64,000 nt of DNA, taken from contig JAPSLO010000001.1 in NCBI GenBank assembly GCA_031180725.1, positions 620,001-684,000 of the forward strand. Direction: 5' to 3'. A program made the translations under genes and the position numbers. How positions within the stretch are numbered: the first letter of the stretch is position 1; every line of letters begins with the position of its first letter. Below, in pieces: positions 51,951-61,923 of the stretch. The notes under the pieces are model-generated. The model was not told the origin of the DNA. It did not search any database and saw only the letters and a list, made by a program, of their open reading frames with translations. Origin of the DNA: Roseomonas sp. (GTDB lineage: Bacteria; Pseudomonadota; Alphaproteobacteria; Acetobacterales; Acetobacteraceae).

Positions 51951-52619
51951 ATGGGGCCGGATATGGAAGCGGCACGCAAGCATATGGTGGATGGTCAGCT
52001 CCGGCCGAATCGCGTCACCGATGCCCGCCTGCTTGCCGCGATGGGCGAACTCCCGCGCGAGCGTTTCCTGCCCGCTGGCCTCGCCGCCCGCGCCTATGCC
52101 GATGAGAACGTGCCCCTGCCCGGCGGGCGGGTGATGATCCAGCCCATGATGATCGCGCGGCTGTTGCAGCTTCTCGCGCTCCGCGAGGGGGATCGGCTGC
52201 TGGTGGTCGGCGCCGGCACCGGATATGCGACGGCCGTGGCGGCGCGCTGCGGTGCCCGGGTGGCGGCGCTGGAACAGGATGCCGCTCTTCTGGCCATCGC
52301 GCGCCAAGCCCTGGCTGGGCTGGTTCCGGCGGAACAGCTCCGCCTGGTGGAAGGCCCGCTGCCGGCCGGCTTCCCCGGCAGCGCCCCTTATGACGCGATC
52401 CTGATCGAGGGCGCCGTGCCCGAACTGCCGCCCGAAATTATCGGGCAGCTTGCCGAGGGCGGGCGTCTTGCCACGGTGCTGGTCGGGGCGAAGCGCGGCC
52501 AGTTCAGCCGCGCCGTGCTCGGTCGCCGCGCCGGCGGCGTCTTCAGCGTGGCGGATGCCTTTGATTGCCCAGCCCCGGTCCTGCCGGCCTTCCGGCACGC
52601 CCCCGGCTTCGTCTTCTGA
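51951..52619 (+). CDS. Protein-L-isoaspartate O-methyltransferase-like protein
   Basis: A 222-residue SAM-dependent methyltransferase of the PCMT family, which repairs isoaspartyl residues, though alphaproteobacterial members may have other roles. The opening MEAARKHMVDGQLRPNRVTDARLLAAMGELPRERFLP is typical. SAM motif I reads LLVVGAGTGYATAVAARCG, then acidic loop ALEQD; YDAILIEGAVPELPPEI follows, where canonical PCMT has IHVGAA-type residues. The start is uncertain: ATGs at 51900 (239 residues, with AAAGG eight bases upstream) and 51963 are in frame. The family length favours 51951. Confidence 0.88.
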   Translation: MGPDMEAARKHMVDGQLRPNRVTDARLLAAMGELPRERFLPAGLAARAYADENVPLPGGRVMIQPMMIARLLQLLALREGDRLLVVGAGTGYATAVAARCGARVAALEQDAALLAIARQALAGLVPAEQLRLVEGPLPAGFPGSAPYDAILIEGAVPELPPEIIGQLAEGGRLATVLVGAKRGQFSRAVLGRRAGGVFSVADAFDCPAPVLPAFRHAPGFVF

Positions 52620-52940
52620 GGCTGCCGCCCCCGACCTCGCCCTCCGCTCCCCCAGAATGCGCGGCCGATGCGGGTCGCCATGCCGGAAGGGCGCATGGCG
52701 GCGACGCCTCTGCCCGCCGCGCCGGGTGGGGCTGGGCTCTGGCAGCGGCGTGTTCACTGTCGATGATGTTAAGCAGGGCGAATTCACGCTTCCTGGCTAT
52801 ACCCCAAAGCGATCTGCTCTCATGCTAAACAGAACGGAATTATGCTGCCGGGCCATGCCCGGCGGCGCACTGCTTCGGGCCGGAACACGGCAACCTCCGG
52901 CGCGCTGTGCGGCGCCCGGCCTTGCCCTGGGAGATTCAGG

Positions 52941-54365
52941 ATGACGTCGTCCCGTCTTGCCTTCGCTGCCTTGTTGATGGCCTCGGCCGCGGTGGTGCAG
53001 GTGCGGCCCGCCCAGGGCCAGACCCTGCAGGAAGCCCTCGCGCTGGCCTACGCCAACAACCCCGCTCTGCAGGCCGCCCGCGCGCAGCTTCGCGCAGTGG
53101 ATGAGAATGTGCCCCAGGCCTTGGCCGGCTGGCGCCCGACCGTGCAGATCACCAGCTCCTACGGGCAGGTGACCAACTCGACGAATGCCGCCGACCGGAC
53201 AGTGACGCCCTGGCGGTCGCGTGACGTGTTCAGCAACCAGGCCTCGGTGACGCAGCCCATCTATCGCGGCGGCCGTACAGTCGCCTCCACCCGCCGGGCG
53301 GAGAACCAGGTGCTGGCGCAGCGCGCGCGGCTCTACGCCACCGAGCAGCAGGTGCTGCTGGACACGGTGAACGCCTATGCCGCGGTCATCCGTGACCAGG
53401 AGGAAGTGCGCCTGAACACCAACAACGAGCAGGTGCTGCTGCGCCAGCTCCAGGCCACGAATGAGCGCTTCCGGGTGGGCGAGATTACCCGCACCGACGT
53501 TGCCCAGGCGGAAAGCCGCCTGGCCGGCGCGCGAGCCTCCCGCGCCGATGCGGAAGGGCGGCTGCAGCAGTCCCGCGCCACCTTCACACGCTTGGTGGGG
53601 CAACCGCCGGAACGGCTGGTGCCGCCGCAGCCGCTGCGCCCGGTGGCGGCCAGTTCGCGCGAGGCCGCGCAGCTCGCCGCGCACAACAACCCGAACGTCG
53701 TCGCCGCCCTGTTCGACGAGGCGGCCGCGCGCGACCAGATCAACGTGCAGTTCGCCACCCTGCTCCCGCAGGTCAGCATCACCGGTGCCATCGCGCGTAC
53801 CGATGGCTCCACCACCTCGACCGGGCTCGCCGGGGATCCGGGCGATACGCGCGTCAACAGCACCAGCATCACCGCCAACCTGACGGTACCGCTGTACCAG
53901 GGCGGCGCGGAATATGCCGCGGTGCGCCAGGCGCGCCAGCAGGCCCAGCAGGCTCGCCAGACGGTGGAGGACCAGCGCCGCGCCGCCTCCCAGCAGGCGA
54001 CCGCCGCCTATGAGACCCTGACCTCCGCCCGTGCCCAGGTGGAAAGTGTGCGGGCCCAGATCCGTGCCGCGGAGATCGCGCTGGACGGCGTGCAGCGGGA
54101 AGCGATCGTCGGCAGCCGCACCACGCTGGATGTGCTGAACGCCGAGCAGGAACTGCTGAATGCGCGCGTCAGCCTGGTGCGGGCCCTGGCCAACGTCATC
54201 ACCGCCTCGCACAACATGGCCGCCGCTGTAGGCCGCCTGACGGCGCGCGACCTGAACCTGCCCGTGCCGCTCTATGACATGGAGGCCTATTACCGCGAGG
54301 TGCGGAACCGCTGGACTGGCTGGGGCGATTATTCCTCCGCCAGCAGCGTCCCCGGGGCGCGCTGA
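52941..54365 (+). CDS. TolC family outer membrane protein
   Basis: A 474-residue outer-membrane channel of the TolC type. The signal peptide MTSSRLAFAALLMASAAVVQV ends near AQGQT. Two repeated OEP domains follow: TLQEALALAYANNPALQAARAQLRAVDENVPQALAGWRPTV with coiled-coil helices, and VVAALFDEAAARDQINVQFATLLPQVSI. The beta-strand region YRGGRTVAS and its counterpart YQGGAEYAAV are characteristic. TolC-type channels serve RND pumps and type I secretion; a partner could be the pump at 28599-32919, but they are 20 kb apart. It is 4 bp ahead of popZ. Confidence 0.95.
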   Translation: MTSSRLAFAALLMASAAVVQVRPAQGQTLQEALALAYANNPALQAARAQLRAVDENVPQALAGWRPTVQITSSYGQVTNSTNAADRTVTPWRSRDVFSNQASVTQPIYRGGRTVASTRRAENQVLAQRARLYATEQQVLLDTVNAYAAVIRDQEEVRLNTNNEQVLLRQLQATNERFRVGEITRTDVAQAESRLAGARASRADAEGRLQQSRATFTRLVGQPPERLVPPQPLRPVAASSREAAQLAAHNNPNVVAALFDEAAARDQINVQFATLLPQVSITGAIARTDGSTTSTGLAGDPGDTRVNSTSITANLTVPLYQGGAEYAAVRQARQQAQQARQTVEDQRRAASQQATAAYETLTSARAQVESVRAQIRAAEIALDGVQREAIVGSRTTLDVLNAEQELLNARVSLVRALANVITASHNMAAAVGRLTARDLNLPVPLYDMEAYYREVRNRWTGWGDYSSASSVPGAR

Positions 54366-54369
54366 GGCG

Positions 54370-54918
54370 ATGAGCGGCAATCAGCAGGGCAAGCCGGGCG
54401 GCGACCCGGCGATGGATGACATCCTCGCCTCGATCCGCCGCATCCTGAACGAGGATGAGACGGCGCCGAGCCCCGCTCCCGCCAATGCCCCGGCGTCGGA
54501 GCCGATCGATCTGACGGAGGCCATGCTGGTGCAGCCGGAAACACCGGGCGCCCCGGAACCCGCGGCCGAGACGCCCGCAGCCGAGAAGCCCGCCGCCGCG
54601 ACACCCCCGGCCGCCATGCCGGCCCCTCCCCCGGTGACGGAGGTGCCTCCACCGGAGGCGGCCGAGCCGGTGCGCTCGGCTGACGCCCTGCTGGCACCGG
54701 CCGTCGCGGCGGCCACCACCGCCGCGGTCGGGCAGTTGTTGCGCGCGGTGGCGCAGGAGCGCACCGCGCCCGTGCATCGCGGCGGCCCCTCCATCGAGGA
54801 TGTGGTACGGGAGGAGTTGCGACCGCTGCTGAAGGAGTGGCTGGACCGGCACCTGCCGCCCCTGGTCGAGCGCCTGGTGCGCGCAGAGATCGAGCGCGTG
54901 CTCGGGAGGGTCCTGTAA
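54370..54918 (+). CDS. popZ: Polar organizing protein PopZ (DUF2497)
   Basis: A 182-residue acidic scaffold protein of alphaproteobacteria that forms a polar matrix anchoring the chromosome origin. The N-terminal helix DPAMDDILASIRRILNEDE recruits partners. The middle (about 34-100) is a Pro/Ala/Glu-rich disordered linker. The C-terminal oligomerisation helices read SIEDVVREELRPLLKEWLDRHLPPLVERLVRAEIERV. All three parts match the family. It begins 4 bp after the TolC stop and precedes valS by about 1.3 kb with a Bug gene between. Confidence 0.93.
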   Translation: MSGNQQGKPGGDPAMDDILASIRRILNEDETAPSPAPANAPASEPIDLTEAMLVQPETPGAPEPAAETPAAEKPAAATPPAAMPAPPPVTEVPPPEAAEPVRSADALLAPAVAAATTAAVGQLLRAVAQERTAPVHRGGPSIEDVVREELRPLLKEWLDRHLPPLVERLVRAEIERVLGRVL

Positions 54919-55127
54919 CGCCCTCTGGCGCTGGGCGCGCGCTCCGCGCACTTGGCTTGCGCGCCGTCGTGCCGAAGGTACGCCGCTGGCGTGACGCGCT
55001 GTTCCGCGGGGACATCCGCTAGCTCTGGGCCGCGGGGGCGGCTTTCGACGCCCGGGAACTGTGTCCCCACCGCCTGAGGGCGAGCGCCGGGATAGGGCGC
55101 GGGGACCCGTGCAACCTCCCGCCGGCT

Positions 55128-56114
55128 TCAGTCCGGCTTGATGTTGTTCTCCCGGATCACCCGCGCCCAGGTCGCCATCTGCCGGTCCAGGAAGGCGCCG
55201 AACTCGCTGGGGGAGGAGCCGATCACGTCGAGCCCCATCGGATTCGCCATCCGGGCCTGCACCTCCGGTTGCGAGAGTGCGGCTTTCAGGCCCGCATGGA
55301 ACTTCGCAATGACCGGCTCCGGCGTGCCGGCGCGGGTGAGCATGCCCCACCAGGCCCGCGCATCGATGCCGGGCACCGCCGCCTCAGAAACCGTCGGCAG
55401 GTCGGGGAAGGCGGGGGAACGCTGGCCGCCGGTCTGCGCCAGGGGGCGCAACGAAACACCCACCTGTCCACCCAGGCCCGCATTGCTCGCCATCGGCAGG
55501 TCCAGCTCCCCGGCGGCGGCCGCGGCGCTCATCGGGCCGCCGCCGCGATAGGGCACATGCACCATGCGGAAGCCGCCGAGCTGCTGCATCAGCGACATGG
55601 TCAGGTGCGAGAGGCTGCCGACGCCGATGCTGCCATAGGTGATCGTGTCCGGGCGGCGCTTCGCTTCCTCGACAACCTCACCCAGCGTCCGCCAGGGGCG
55701 TGAATTGTGGGTGGTGATCAGCATTGGCGCCGCGGCGATCAGCATCACCGGCACCAGGTCGCGCTGCGGATCGAAGCCCAGATTGCTGATGAAGCTGGGG
55801 TTTACCGCGTGGCTGTCGAATACCGCCACCCAGGTATGGCCGTCCGGCTGTGCCCGCGCCGCGACCGCCGTGCCCAGTGCGCCGGAAGCCCCGGGGCGGT
55901 TCTCCACCACGACCGGCACGCCAAGCTCCTGGGAAAGCCTTGGCTGCAGCAGGCGGGTGATGGTGTCCACCGATCCGCCGGGCGGGAAGGGGACGATGAT
56001 GCGGACGGGCCCGCTGGGCCAGGGCGACTGTGCCAGGGCCGGTGCCGCCTGGGATGGCAGCAGGGCACCGCCAGCAAGGCCGGCGATCAGGCCGCGACGG
56101 CCGATGATCGGCAT
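55128..56114 (-). CDS. Bug/TctC family periplasmic solute-binding receptor
   Basis: A 328-residue orphan receptor of the tripartite tricarboxylate transporter family. The signal peptide MPIIGRRGLIAGLAGGALLP carries an Arg pair, cleavage near APALAQS. Family blocks are RIIVPFPPGGSVDTITRLLQ, VVVENRPGASGALGTAVAARA, YRGGGPMSAAAAAGELDL and DLPTVSEAAVPGIDARAWWG. The C-terminal part of the family (LKAALSQPEVQARM) is present, so the gene is intact, unlike the fragment at 47182. It is convergent with popZ and divergent from valS. Ligand unknown. Confidence 0.93.
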   Translation of the reverse strand: MPIIGRRGLIAGLAGGALLPSQAAPALAQSPWPSGPVRIIVPFPPGGSVDTITRLLQPRLSQELGVPVVVENRPGASGALGTAVAARAQPDGHTWVAVFDSHAVNPSFISNLGFDPQRDLVPVMLIAAAPMLITTHNSRPWRTLGEVVEEAKRRPDTITYGSIGVGSLSHLTMSLMQQLGGFRMVHVPYRGGGPMSAAAAAGELDLPMASNAGLGGQVGVSLRPLAQTGGQRSPAFPDLPTVSEAAVPGIDARAWWGMLTRAGTPEPVIAKFHAGLKAALSQPEVQARMANPMGLDVIGSSPSEFGAFLDRQMATWARVIRENNIKPD

Positions 56115-56221
56115 GGTTGCGTGTCCTCCCTGGCATTTCCTGGCGTTCCTTATGCGGCGCGGCCCTCCCCCGCAGCAAGCGCCCCTTGACGTTGCGGGGC
56201 GGGCGCGGAAGGGATGCCGCC

Positions 56222-58912
56222 ATGCTCGACAAGACCTTCGACCCGGCGGCGGTAGAGCCGCGGCTCTACCAGCTCTGGGAGCGGGAGGGCGCCTTCGCGG
56301 CCAACCCGGCTTCCGCCGCGCGGCCCTTCACCATCATGATCCCGCCGCCCAACGTGACCGGCAGCCTGCATATCGGCCACGCCCTGACCATGTCGGTGCA
56401 GGACACGCTGATCCGCTGGCGCCGTATGCAGGGGCGGGACGCGCTTTGGCAGCCGGGCACCGACCATGCCGGTATTGCCACCCAGATGGTAGTGGAACGC
56501 CTGCTGGCGACCCAGGGCCTCGATCGCCGCGAGATGGGGCGCGAGGCCTTCCTAAAGCATGTCTGGGAATGGAAGGCGCAGTCGGGCGGCAGCATCACCC
56601 GCCAGCTCCGGCGCCTCGGCGCCAGCCTGGACTGGCCCCGTGAGCGCTTCACCATGGATGAGGGCCTGTCCAAGGCCGTCATCCAGGTCTTCGTTACGCT
56701 GCACCGGGAAGGGCTGCTCTACCGCGATCGTCGCCTGGTGAACTGGGACCCGGTGTTCCAGACCGCCATCTCCGACCTGGAGGTGGAGAGCCGTGAGGTG
56801 AAGGGCAGCCTCTGGCACCTGCGCTACCCGGTGGAAGGCGAGCCCGGGCGCTTCCTGGTGGTGGCGACCACGCGGCCGGAGACGATGCTCGGCGATACCG
56901 CGGTCGCCGTGCACCCGGAGGATGACCGCTACAAGGACCTGGTCGGCCGGCATGTGATCCTGCCCCTGGTCGGCCGGCGCATTCCCGTGGTGGCGGATCC
57001 CTATTCCGACCCTGAGAAAGGCACCGGCGCGGTGAAGATCACACCCGCGCACGATTTCAACGATTTCGAGGTCGGCCGCCGCCACAACCTGGCCATGCCC
57101 TCCGTCCTGGATGCGGATGCAAAGGTGATACTGGCTGAGATCGCCGCCGGCCTTTCCGCCGATGGCGGCGATCCCGATTTCGTCCGCGCGCTGGAGGGTG
57201 TGGACCGCTTCGAGGCGCGCAAGCGCATTGTCGCCCGCCTGCAGGAGCTGGAGCTGGTCGAGAAGATCGAGCCCCACACCCATGCCGTGCCGCATGGCGA
57301 TCGCTCCGGCGTGCCGATCGAACCGCGCCTGACCATGCAGTGGTATGTGGATGCGAAGACGCTGGCCCAGCCCGCCATCCGGGCGGTCGAGACCGGCCAG
57401 ACCGTCTTCGTGCCGCGCCAGTGGGAGAACACCTTCTTCGCCTGGATGCGCGACATCCAGCCCTGGTGCGTGAGCCGCCAGCTCTGGTGGGGGCACCAGA
57501 TCCCCGCCTGGTACGCGCCGGATGGCGAGGTCTTCGTCGCCCACAGCGAAGCCGAGGCCGCCGAGGCCGCGCGCCGGAAATTCGGGCGCGAGGTGACGCT
57601 GGTGCGCGACCCGGATGTGCTGGACACCTGGTTCAGCTCCGCCCTCTGGCCCTTCTCCACGCTGGGCTGGCCGGAGAAGACGCCGGAGCTGGCGAAATAC
57701 TACCCCGGCGACGTGCTGGTGACGGGATTCGACATCATCTTCTTCTGGGTCGCCCGGATGATGATGATGGGCCTGCACTTCATGCAGGACGTGCCCTTCC
57801 GCACCGTCTACATCCACGGCCTGGTCCGCGACGAGAAGGGCCAGAAGATGTCGAAGTCCAAGGGGAATGTGATGGATCCCCTGGAGCTGATCGACGCCTT
57901 CGGCGCGGATGCCATGCGCTTCACCATCGCCTCGCTCTGCGGGCCGGGGCGCGACGTGAAGCTCGGCCGCAAGCGCGTGGAGGACAATCGCGCCTTCGTC
58001 ACCAAGATCTGGAACGCCGCGCGCTTCCTGGAGATGAACGGCATCTCCGCACCGCAAGGCTTCGATCCGTCGAAGGTGGAAACGCCGCTGGCGCGCTGGA
58101 TCCTGGATGGCGCGAACCGCGCGATCGCGGAATGCACGGCGGCGCTGGAAGCGTACCGCTTCGACGAATATGCCGCCGCCGGCTATCGTTTCGTCTGGGG
58201 CAGCTACTGCGACTGGTTCATCGAATTCGCCAAGCCCGTGCTGAACGGTCCGGACGGGGCCGAGAAGACCGAGGTGAAGGGCGTGGCGGGCCACGTCTTC
58301 GGCACCATCCTGCGCCTGCTGCACCCCGTCATGCCTTACGTGACGGAGGAGCTGTGGCACCTCTTCGGCTTCGGCCCGGAAGGCAGCCTGATCCGCACCG
58401 CCTGGCCGGAAGCCGTCCCCGTGCCGGAAGCCGAGGCGGCACGCGTTGAGCTGGACTGGGTGGTGAGCCTGGTCAGCGAAGTGCGTGGCGCGCGCAGCGA
58501 GATGAATGTGCCGCCTTCCGTCACCGTGCCGCTGCTGCTGCAGGGCGCCTCCGCTGCCACATTGGCGCGCGCCGATGCCTGGAGCGAGGCGATCCGCCGC
58601 CTGGCGCGCGCCACGGAGGTGCGGATGCTGGGAGGCCCGCCGCCCAAGGGCGTCGCGCAGGTCGTGGTGGGCGAGACGACGGTGATGCTGCCGCTGGCCG
58701 ATGTCATCGATCTGGCGGCCGAGCGCGCCCGTCTCGCCAAGGCCCGCGGCGCCGCCGAGACCGATGCGAAGAAGATTGCGGCCAAGCTCGCCAACCCCGA
58801 CTTCGTCGCCCGCGCGAAGGAGGAGGTGGTGGAGGAGAACCGCGAGCGCTTGGCGGCCGCCGAGGCCGAGATCGCCCGGCTGGACGCTGCCCTGGCGCGG
58901 ATCGCGGGCTAG
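56222..58912 (+). CDS. valS: Valine-tRNA ligase
   Basis: An 896-residue class I synthetase charging tRNA-Val. The HIGH motif lies in IPPPNVTGSLHIGHALTMSV (near residues 38-57), and KMSKS in KGQKMSKSKGNVMDPLEL (near 540). The editing domain (about 200-360) has TTRPETMLGDTAVAVHPEDD and the ending DFNDFEVGRRHNL. The C-terminal coiled coil (about 830-896) with LAAAEAEIARLDAALARI is present. The start MLDKTFDPAAVEPRLYQLWE at 56222 is the family N-terminus. It is divergent from the Bug receptor gene. Confidence 0.98.
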   Translation: MLDKTFDPAAVEPRLYQLWEREGAFAANPASAARPFTIMIPPPNVTGSLHIGHALTMSVQDTLIRWRRMQGRDALWQPGTDHAGIATQMVVERLLATQGLDRREMGREAFLKHVWEWKAQSGGSITRQLRRLGASLDWPRERFTMDEGLSKAVIQVFVTLHREGLLYRDRRLVNWDPVFQTAISDLEVESREVKGSLWHLRYPVEGEPGRFLVVATTRPETMLGDTAVAVHPEDDRYKDLVGRHVILPLVGRRIPVVADPYSDPEKGTGAVKITPAHDFNDFEVGRRHNLAMPSVLDADAKVILAEIAAGLSADGGDPDFVRALEGVDRFEARKRIVARLQELELVEKIEPHTHAVPHGDRSGVPIEPRLTMQWYVDAKTLAQPAIRAVETGQTVFVPRQWENTFFAWMRDIQPWCVSRQLWWGHQIPAWYAPDGEVFVAHSEAEAAEAARRKFGREVTLVRDPDVLDTWFSSALWPFSTLGWPEKTPELAKYYPGDVLVTGFDIIFFWVARMMMMGLHFMQDVPFRTVYIHGLVRDEKGQKMSKSKGNVMDPLELIDAFGADAMRFTIASLCGPGRDVKLGRKRVEDNRAFVTKIWNAARFLEMNGISAPQGFDPSKVETPLARWILDGANRAIAECTAALEAYRFDEYAAAGYRFVWGSYCDWFIEFAKPVLNGPDGAEKTEVKGVAGHVFGTILRLLHPVMPYVTEELWHLFGFGPEGSLIRTAWPEAVPVPEAEAARVELDWVVSLVSEVRGARSEMNVPPSVTVPLLLQGASAATLARADAWSEAIRRLARATEVRMLGGPPPKGVAQVVVGETTVMLPLADVIDLAAERARLAKARGAAETDAKKIAAKLANPDFVARAKEEVVEENRERLAAAEAEIARLDAALARIAG

Positions 58913-58921
58913 GGCAGGGGG

Positions 58922-59107
58922 ATGGACGCGGGCACACTGAAGCTGCTGGCGGCGATCGCCATCTTCTCCGTGCCCGTGATCCTCTGCGCCGAGGCCCTGC
59001 CGAAGCGCGAGATCGCCGGCCGCCGCCTCAACCGCGCCCAGGCCCAGGCGGTGGGCGCGCTGATCGGGCTTGTGGGCGGCGTGGGGTTCCTGCTCGCGGT
59101 GGGGTGA
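58922..59107 (+). CDS. Small two-helix membrane protein
   Basis: A 61-residue protein with two hydrophobic segments (about 5-23 and 42-60) separated by a basic loop [16 protein letters not shown]. It begins 9 bp after the valS stop with AGGGGG upstream, so it is probably cotranscribed with valS. It has no recognised family and no signal peptide. Its stop lies 97 bp before the ilvD start. A role as a small membrane-associated factor is possible but unproven. Confidence 0.6.
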   Translation: MDAGTLKLLAAIAIFSVPVILCAEALPKREIAGRRLNRAQAQAVGALIGLVGGVGFLLAVG

Positions 59108-59204
59108 TCGGCGGCCTGCCAGCGCATTCCCGCGCCAGCCCCTTATCCGCCGGCGCGCGATATGGCAGGCAGGTGGGGGAAACGCAGGAAAGGCCCCGCC
59201 AGCC

Positions 59205-60923
59205 ATGAGCCAGTGGGACAAATCGAAGCTGCCGAGCCGGCACACCACCATGGGGCCGGAACGCGCGCCGCATCGCAGCTACTACTATGCGATGGGCCTG
59301 ACGAAGCAGGAGATCGAGCAGCCCTTCGTGGGCGTCGCCACCTGCTGGAACGAGGCCGCGCCCTGCAACATCGCCCTCTCTCGCCAGGCGCAATCCGTGA
59401 AGGCCGGGGTGAAGCGCGCCGGCGCCACGCCGCGCGAATTCACCACCATCACCGTCACCGACGGCATCGCCATGGGCCATCAGTCCATGAAGGCGAGCCT
59501 GGCAAGCCGTGACCTGATCGCCGATTCCGTCGAACTCACCATGCGCGGCCATTGCTACGACGCGCTGGTGGGACTCGGCGGCTGCGACAAGACACTGCCC
59601 GGGCTGATGATGGCGATGGTGCGGCTGAACGTGCCGAGCGTCTTCATGTATGGCGGCTCGATCATGCCGGGGCGGCATCGCGGCCGCGACGTGACGGTGC
59701 TCGACGTCTTCGAGGCGGTCGGCCAGCACGCCGCCGGCAACATGTCGGACGAGGAGCTGCTGGAGCTGGAGCAGCATGCCTGCCCCGGGGCCGGCGCCTG
59801 CGGCGGCCAGTTCACCGCCAACACGATGGCCTGCATCTCCGAGGTGATCGGCCTCGCGCTGCCCGGCTCGGCCGGCGCGCCGGCGCCGGACGAGAACCGC
59901 GACCGCTGGGCCGAGAAGTCCGGCGAGGCGGTGGTGGAGTTGATCCGCCGCAACCTCCGCCCGCGCGATATCGTCACGCTCGACGCGCTGCACAACGCGG
60001 CCGCCATCGTGGGTGCCACCGGCGGCTCCACCAATGCCGGGCTGCATCTGCCCGCCATCGCGCATGAAGCCGGCATCAAGTTCGACCTGCACGACGTGGC
60101 GGAGATCATGCGGAAGACACCGCATATCGCCGACCTGAAGCCGGGCGGGAAATACGTGGCGCTGGATGTGTTCCGCATCGGCGGCGTGCCGGTCATCATC
60201 AAGGCGCTGCTGGATGGCGGCTATCTGCGCGGCGATGCGATGACCGTCACTGGCAGGTCGCTGGCCGAGAACCACCGCGACGTGATCGTGCCGAAGGACC
60301 AGGACGTGGTCCGCCCCGCCTCCGATCCGATCAGCCCGATCGGCGGCGTGGTCTCCTTGAAGGGCACGCTGGCGCCGGAAGGGGCCATCGTGAAGATCGC
60401 CGGCATGAAAACGCTGCGCTTCGAAGGCACGGCGCTCTGCTTCGACTGCGAGGAGGATGCCTTCAAGGCGGTGGAGATGCGCGCCTACAAGCCCGGCGAC
60501 ATCATCATCATCCGCTACGAGGGCCCGAAGGGCGGGCCGGGGATGCGCGAGATGCTCTCCACCACCAGCGCGCTCTACGGCCAGGGCATGGGCGACAAGG
60601 TGGCGCTGATAACCGATGGCCGCTTCAGCGGCGCCACGCGCGGCTTCTGCATCGGCCATGTCGGGCCGGAAGCCGCGGTGGGCGGCCCCATCGCGCTGGT
60701 CAGGAACGGCGACCGCATCGTGATCGATGCCGAGCAGGGCCGCATCGACCTGATCGTGGAGGAGGCGGAACTGGCCCGTCGCCGCGCCGCGTGGTCGCCG
60801 CCAAAGACGCAATACAGCTCCGGCGCGCTGTGGAAATACGCGCAGCTTGTCGGCCCGGCGGTGAACGGCGCCGTGACGCATCCCGGCGCGGCCGAGGAGA
60901 GCCATATCTACGCCGACCAGTAA
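59205..60923 (+). CDS. ilvD: Dihydroxy-acid dehydratase
   Basis: A 572-residue Fe-S dehydratase in valine/leucine/isoleucine synthesis. It turns 2,3-dihydroxy-isovalerate into 2-oxoisovalerate. Three cysteines bind the cluster: Cys in [30 protein letters not shown] and [18 protein letters not shown], all present. The late Ser/Gly-rich block [23 protein letters not shown] is intact. The start [31 protein letters not shown] at 59205 is preceded by AGGAAAGG. It lies after valS, a frequent branched-chain neighbour by chance. Confidence 0.98.
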   Translation: MSQWDKSKLPSRHTTMGPERAPHRSYYYAMGLTKQEIEQPFVGVATCWNEAAPCNIALSRQAQSVKAGVKRAGATPREFTTITVTDGIAMGHQSMKASLASRDLIADSVELTMRGHCYDALVGLGGCDKTLPGLMMAMVRLNVPSVFMYGGSIMPGRHRGRDVTVLDVFEAVGQHAAGNMSDEELLELEQHACPGAGACGGQFTANTMACISEVIGLALPGSAGAPAPDENRDRWAEKSGEAVVELIRRNLRPRDIVTLDALHNAAAIVGATGGSTNAGLHLPAIAHEAGIKFDLHDVAEIMRKTPHIADLKPGGKYVALDVFRIGGVPVIIKALLDGGYLRGDAMTVTGRSLAENHRDVIVPKDQDVVRPASDPISPIGGVVSLKGTLAPEGAIVKIAGMKTLRFEGTALCFDCEEDAFKAVEMRAYKPGDIIIIRYEGPKGGPGMREMLSTTSALYGQGMGDKVALITDGRFSGATRGFCIGHVGPEAAVGGPIALVRNGDRIVIDAEQGRIDLIVEEAELARRRAAWSPPKTQYSSGALWKYAQLVGPAVNGAVTHPGAAEESHIYADQ

Positions 60924-60929
60924 TTGTCC

Positions 60930-60948
60930 GGCCGGCGATGCGCCGGTC
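60930..60948 (+). terminator. Hairpin after ilvD
   Basis: GGCCGGCG and CGCCGGTC form an 8-bp stem (one G-T pair) with a 3-nt loop, 7 bp after the ilvD stop. No T-run follows; likely but not a strong terminator. Confidence 0.5.
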
Positions 60949-61009
60949 GCCTCGGCAACATCCGGGCGCGCCATGCGCTGGATGCGGATGTTGCGGCGAG
61001 GAGGCGTGA

Positions 61010-61411
61010 TTGGACCGGAAGAGTGATCCGCTGCGGGCCGGACGCCGGACCTTGCTGACAGGGCTGCTGGCATGGCTGCCGGGCGGTGTGGCGCTGGCGC
61101 AGCCATGGCAGCCCCCGCCGTCGATGGCGCCTGGGCCGCCGCCCTACTGGCCGCCACCGCCACCGTCACCGCCGCCACCACATGCGGCGCGACCCCCGAT
61201 GCCGCCACCGCCGCGCGCGGAGCGGCGCCCGTCGCCACCGCGGCGGAACATGATCTGGCAGGGCGGCGAGTGGCGCTGGAACGGCTACCGCTATGACTGG
61301 ATCCCTGGGCGCTGGGTCGAGCTGCGCCGGCCAGATCCTCGTGGGCGGCGGGGGCGCTGGGTACCGCAGCCGGACGGCGGCTATATCTGGTTGGAGGACG
61401 GCCGGCGCTGA
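61010..61411 (+). CDS. Exported Pro-rich small protein with WQGGEWRW-type tail
   Basis: A 133-residue exported protein. The signal peptide has twin arginines (RAGRRTLLTGLLAWLPGG) and ends near ALAQP. A long Pro-rich linker (about 31-78) follows. The C-terminal region reads IWQGGEWRWNGYRYDWIPGRWVELRRP, like the YxWGxW/Trp-rich motif of small periplasmic proteins. The start is a TTG at 61010, chosen because GAGGAGG lies seven bases upstream; a hairpin at 60956-60993 precedes it. Function unknown; the first of three small exported genes. Confidence 0.7.
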   Translation: MDRKSDPLRAGRRTLLTGLLAWLPGGVALAQPWQPPPSMAPGPPPYWPPPPPSPPPPHAARPPMPPPPRAERRPSPPRRNMIWQGGEWRWNGYRYDWIPGRWVELRRPDPRGRRGRWVPQPDGGYIWLEDGRR

Positions 61412-61585
61412 GGCGCGCTCTGGCCGGTGACACGCCGGCGCGGTCGTCGCCGGCTGCCGCGGTGTCGCCATGAACGCCGCCGCAATGCCCTGAACCCGCC
61501 CCGCCACCTTCATGCGGGCGATGTTCACTCCATCAGCGGCGCCCCCGAGGACTTCCCCTCACTGGGCGCCGCGATGGAGGTCACG

Positions 61586-61840
61586 ATGCGTCCGCTGCGA
61601 GTGCTGAGCCTTCTGCTGCCGCTGGTGGCCTTCGGGCCTGGCGTGGCGGCGGCCGGCGACATCAAGCCGGTGCATGGCAGCCACTGGCATCACGGCCATG
61701 GGCGCCACTGGGCGCCTGCTCCGCATCGCCACTTCGGCCCGCCGCCCCGGCCCTATCACTGGGCGCCGCCGCCGGTGCGCTACGTGCCGCCCCCGCCGCC
61801 GCATTGGGGTCCACGCTGGGGCTGGGACCGCCGCTGGTAG
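61586..61840 (+). CDS. Small exported His/Pro/Trp-rich protein
   Basis: An 84-residue exported protein: signal peptide MRPLRVLSLLLPLVAFGPGVAAAG, then a His-rich segment (SHWHHGHGRHW, HRHFGPPPRP) and the ending GPRWGWDRRW. The His content suggests metal binding, unproven. The ATG at 61586 has GGAGG five bases upstream, so it is favoured over ATG 61574. The ending resembles that of the small lipoprotein at 61924. Part of a run of three small exported genes. Confidence 0.65.
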   Translation: MRPLRVLSLLLPLVAFGPGVAAAGDIKPVHGSHWHHGHGRHWAPAPHRHFGPPPRPYHWAPPPVRYVPPPPPHWGPRWGWDRRW

Positions 61841-61923
61841 GCCGGAACGCCGCCCCGATGCGGCCGTTGATTTCCAACCTCGCCACGCGGCTCCGCCGCG
61901 TGGCGACGGCAAGGAGAGGGAGG

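Noticed and set aside
56552-59251. An 899-codon open frame antisense to valS
   Set aside because: A shadow of valS with no domain-like sequence.
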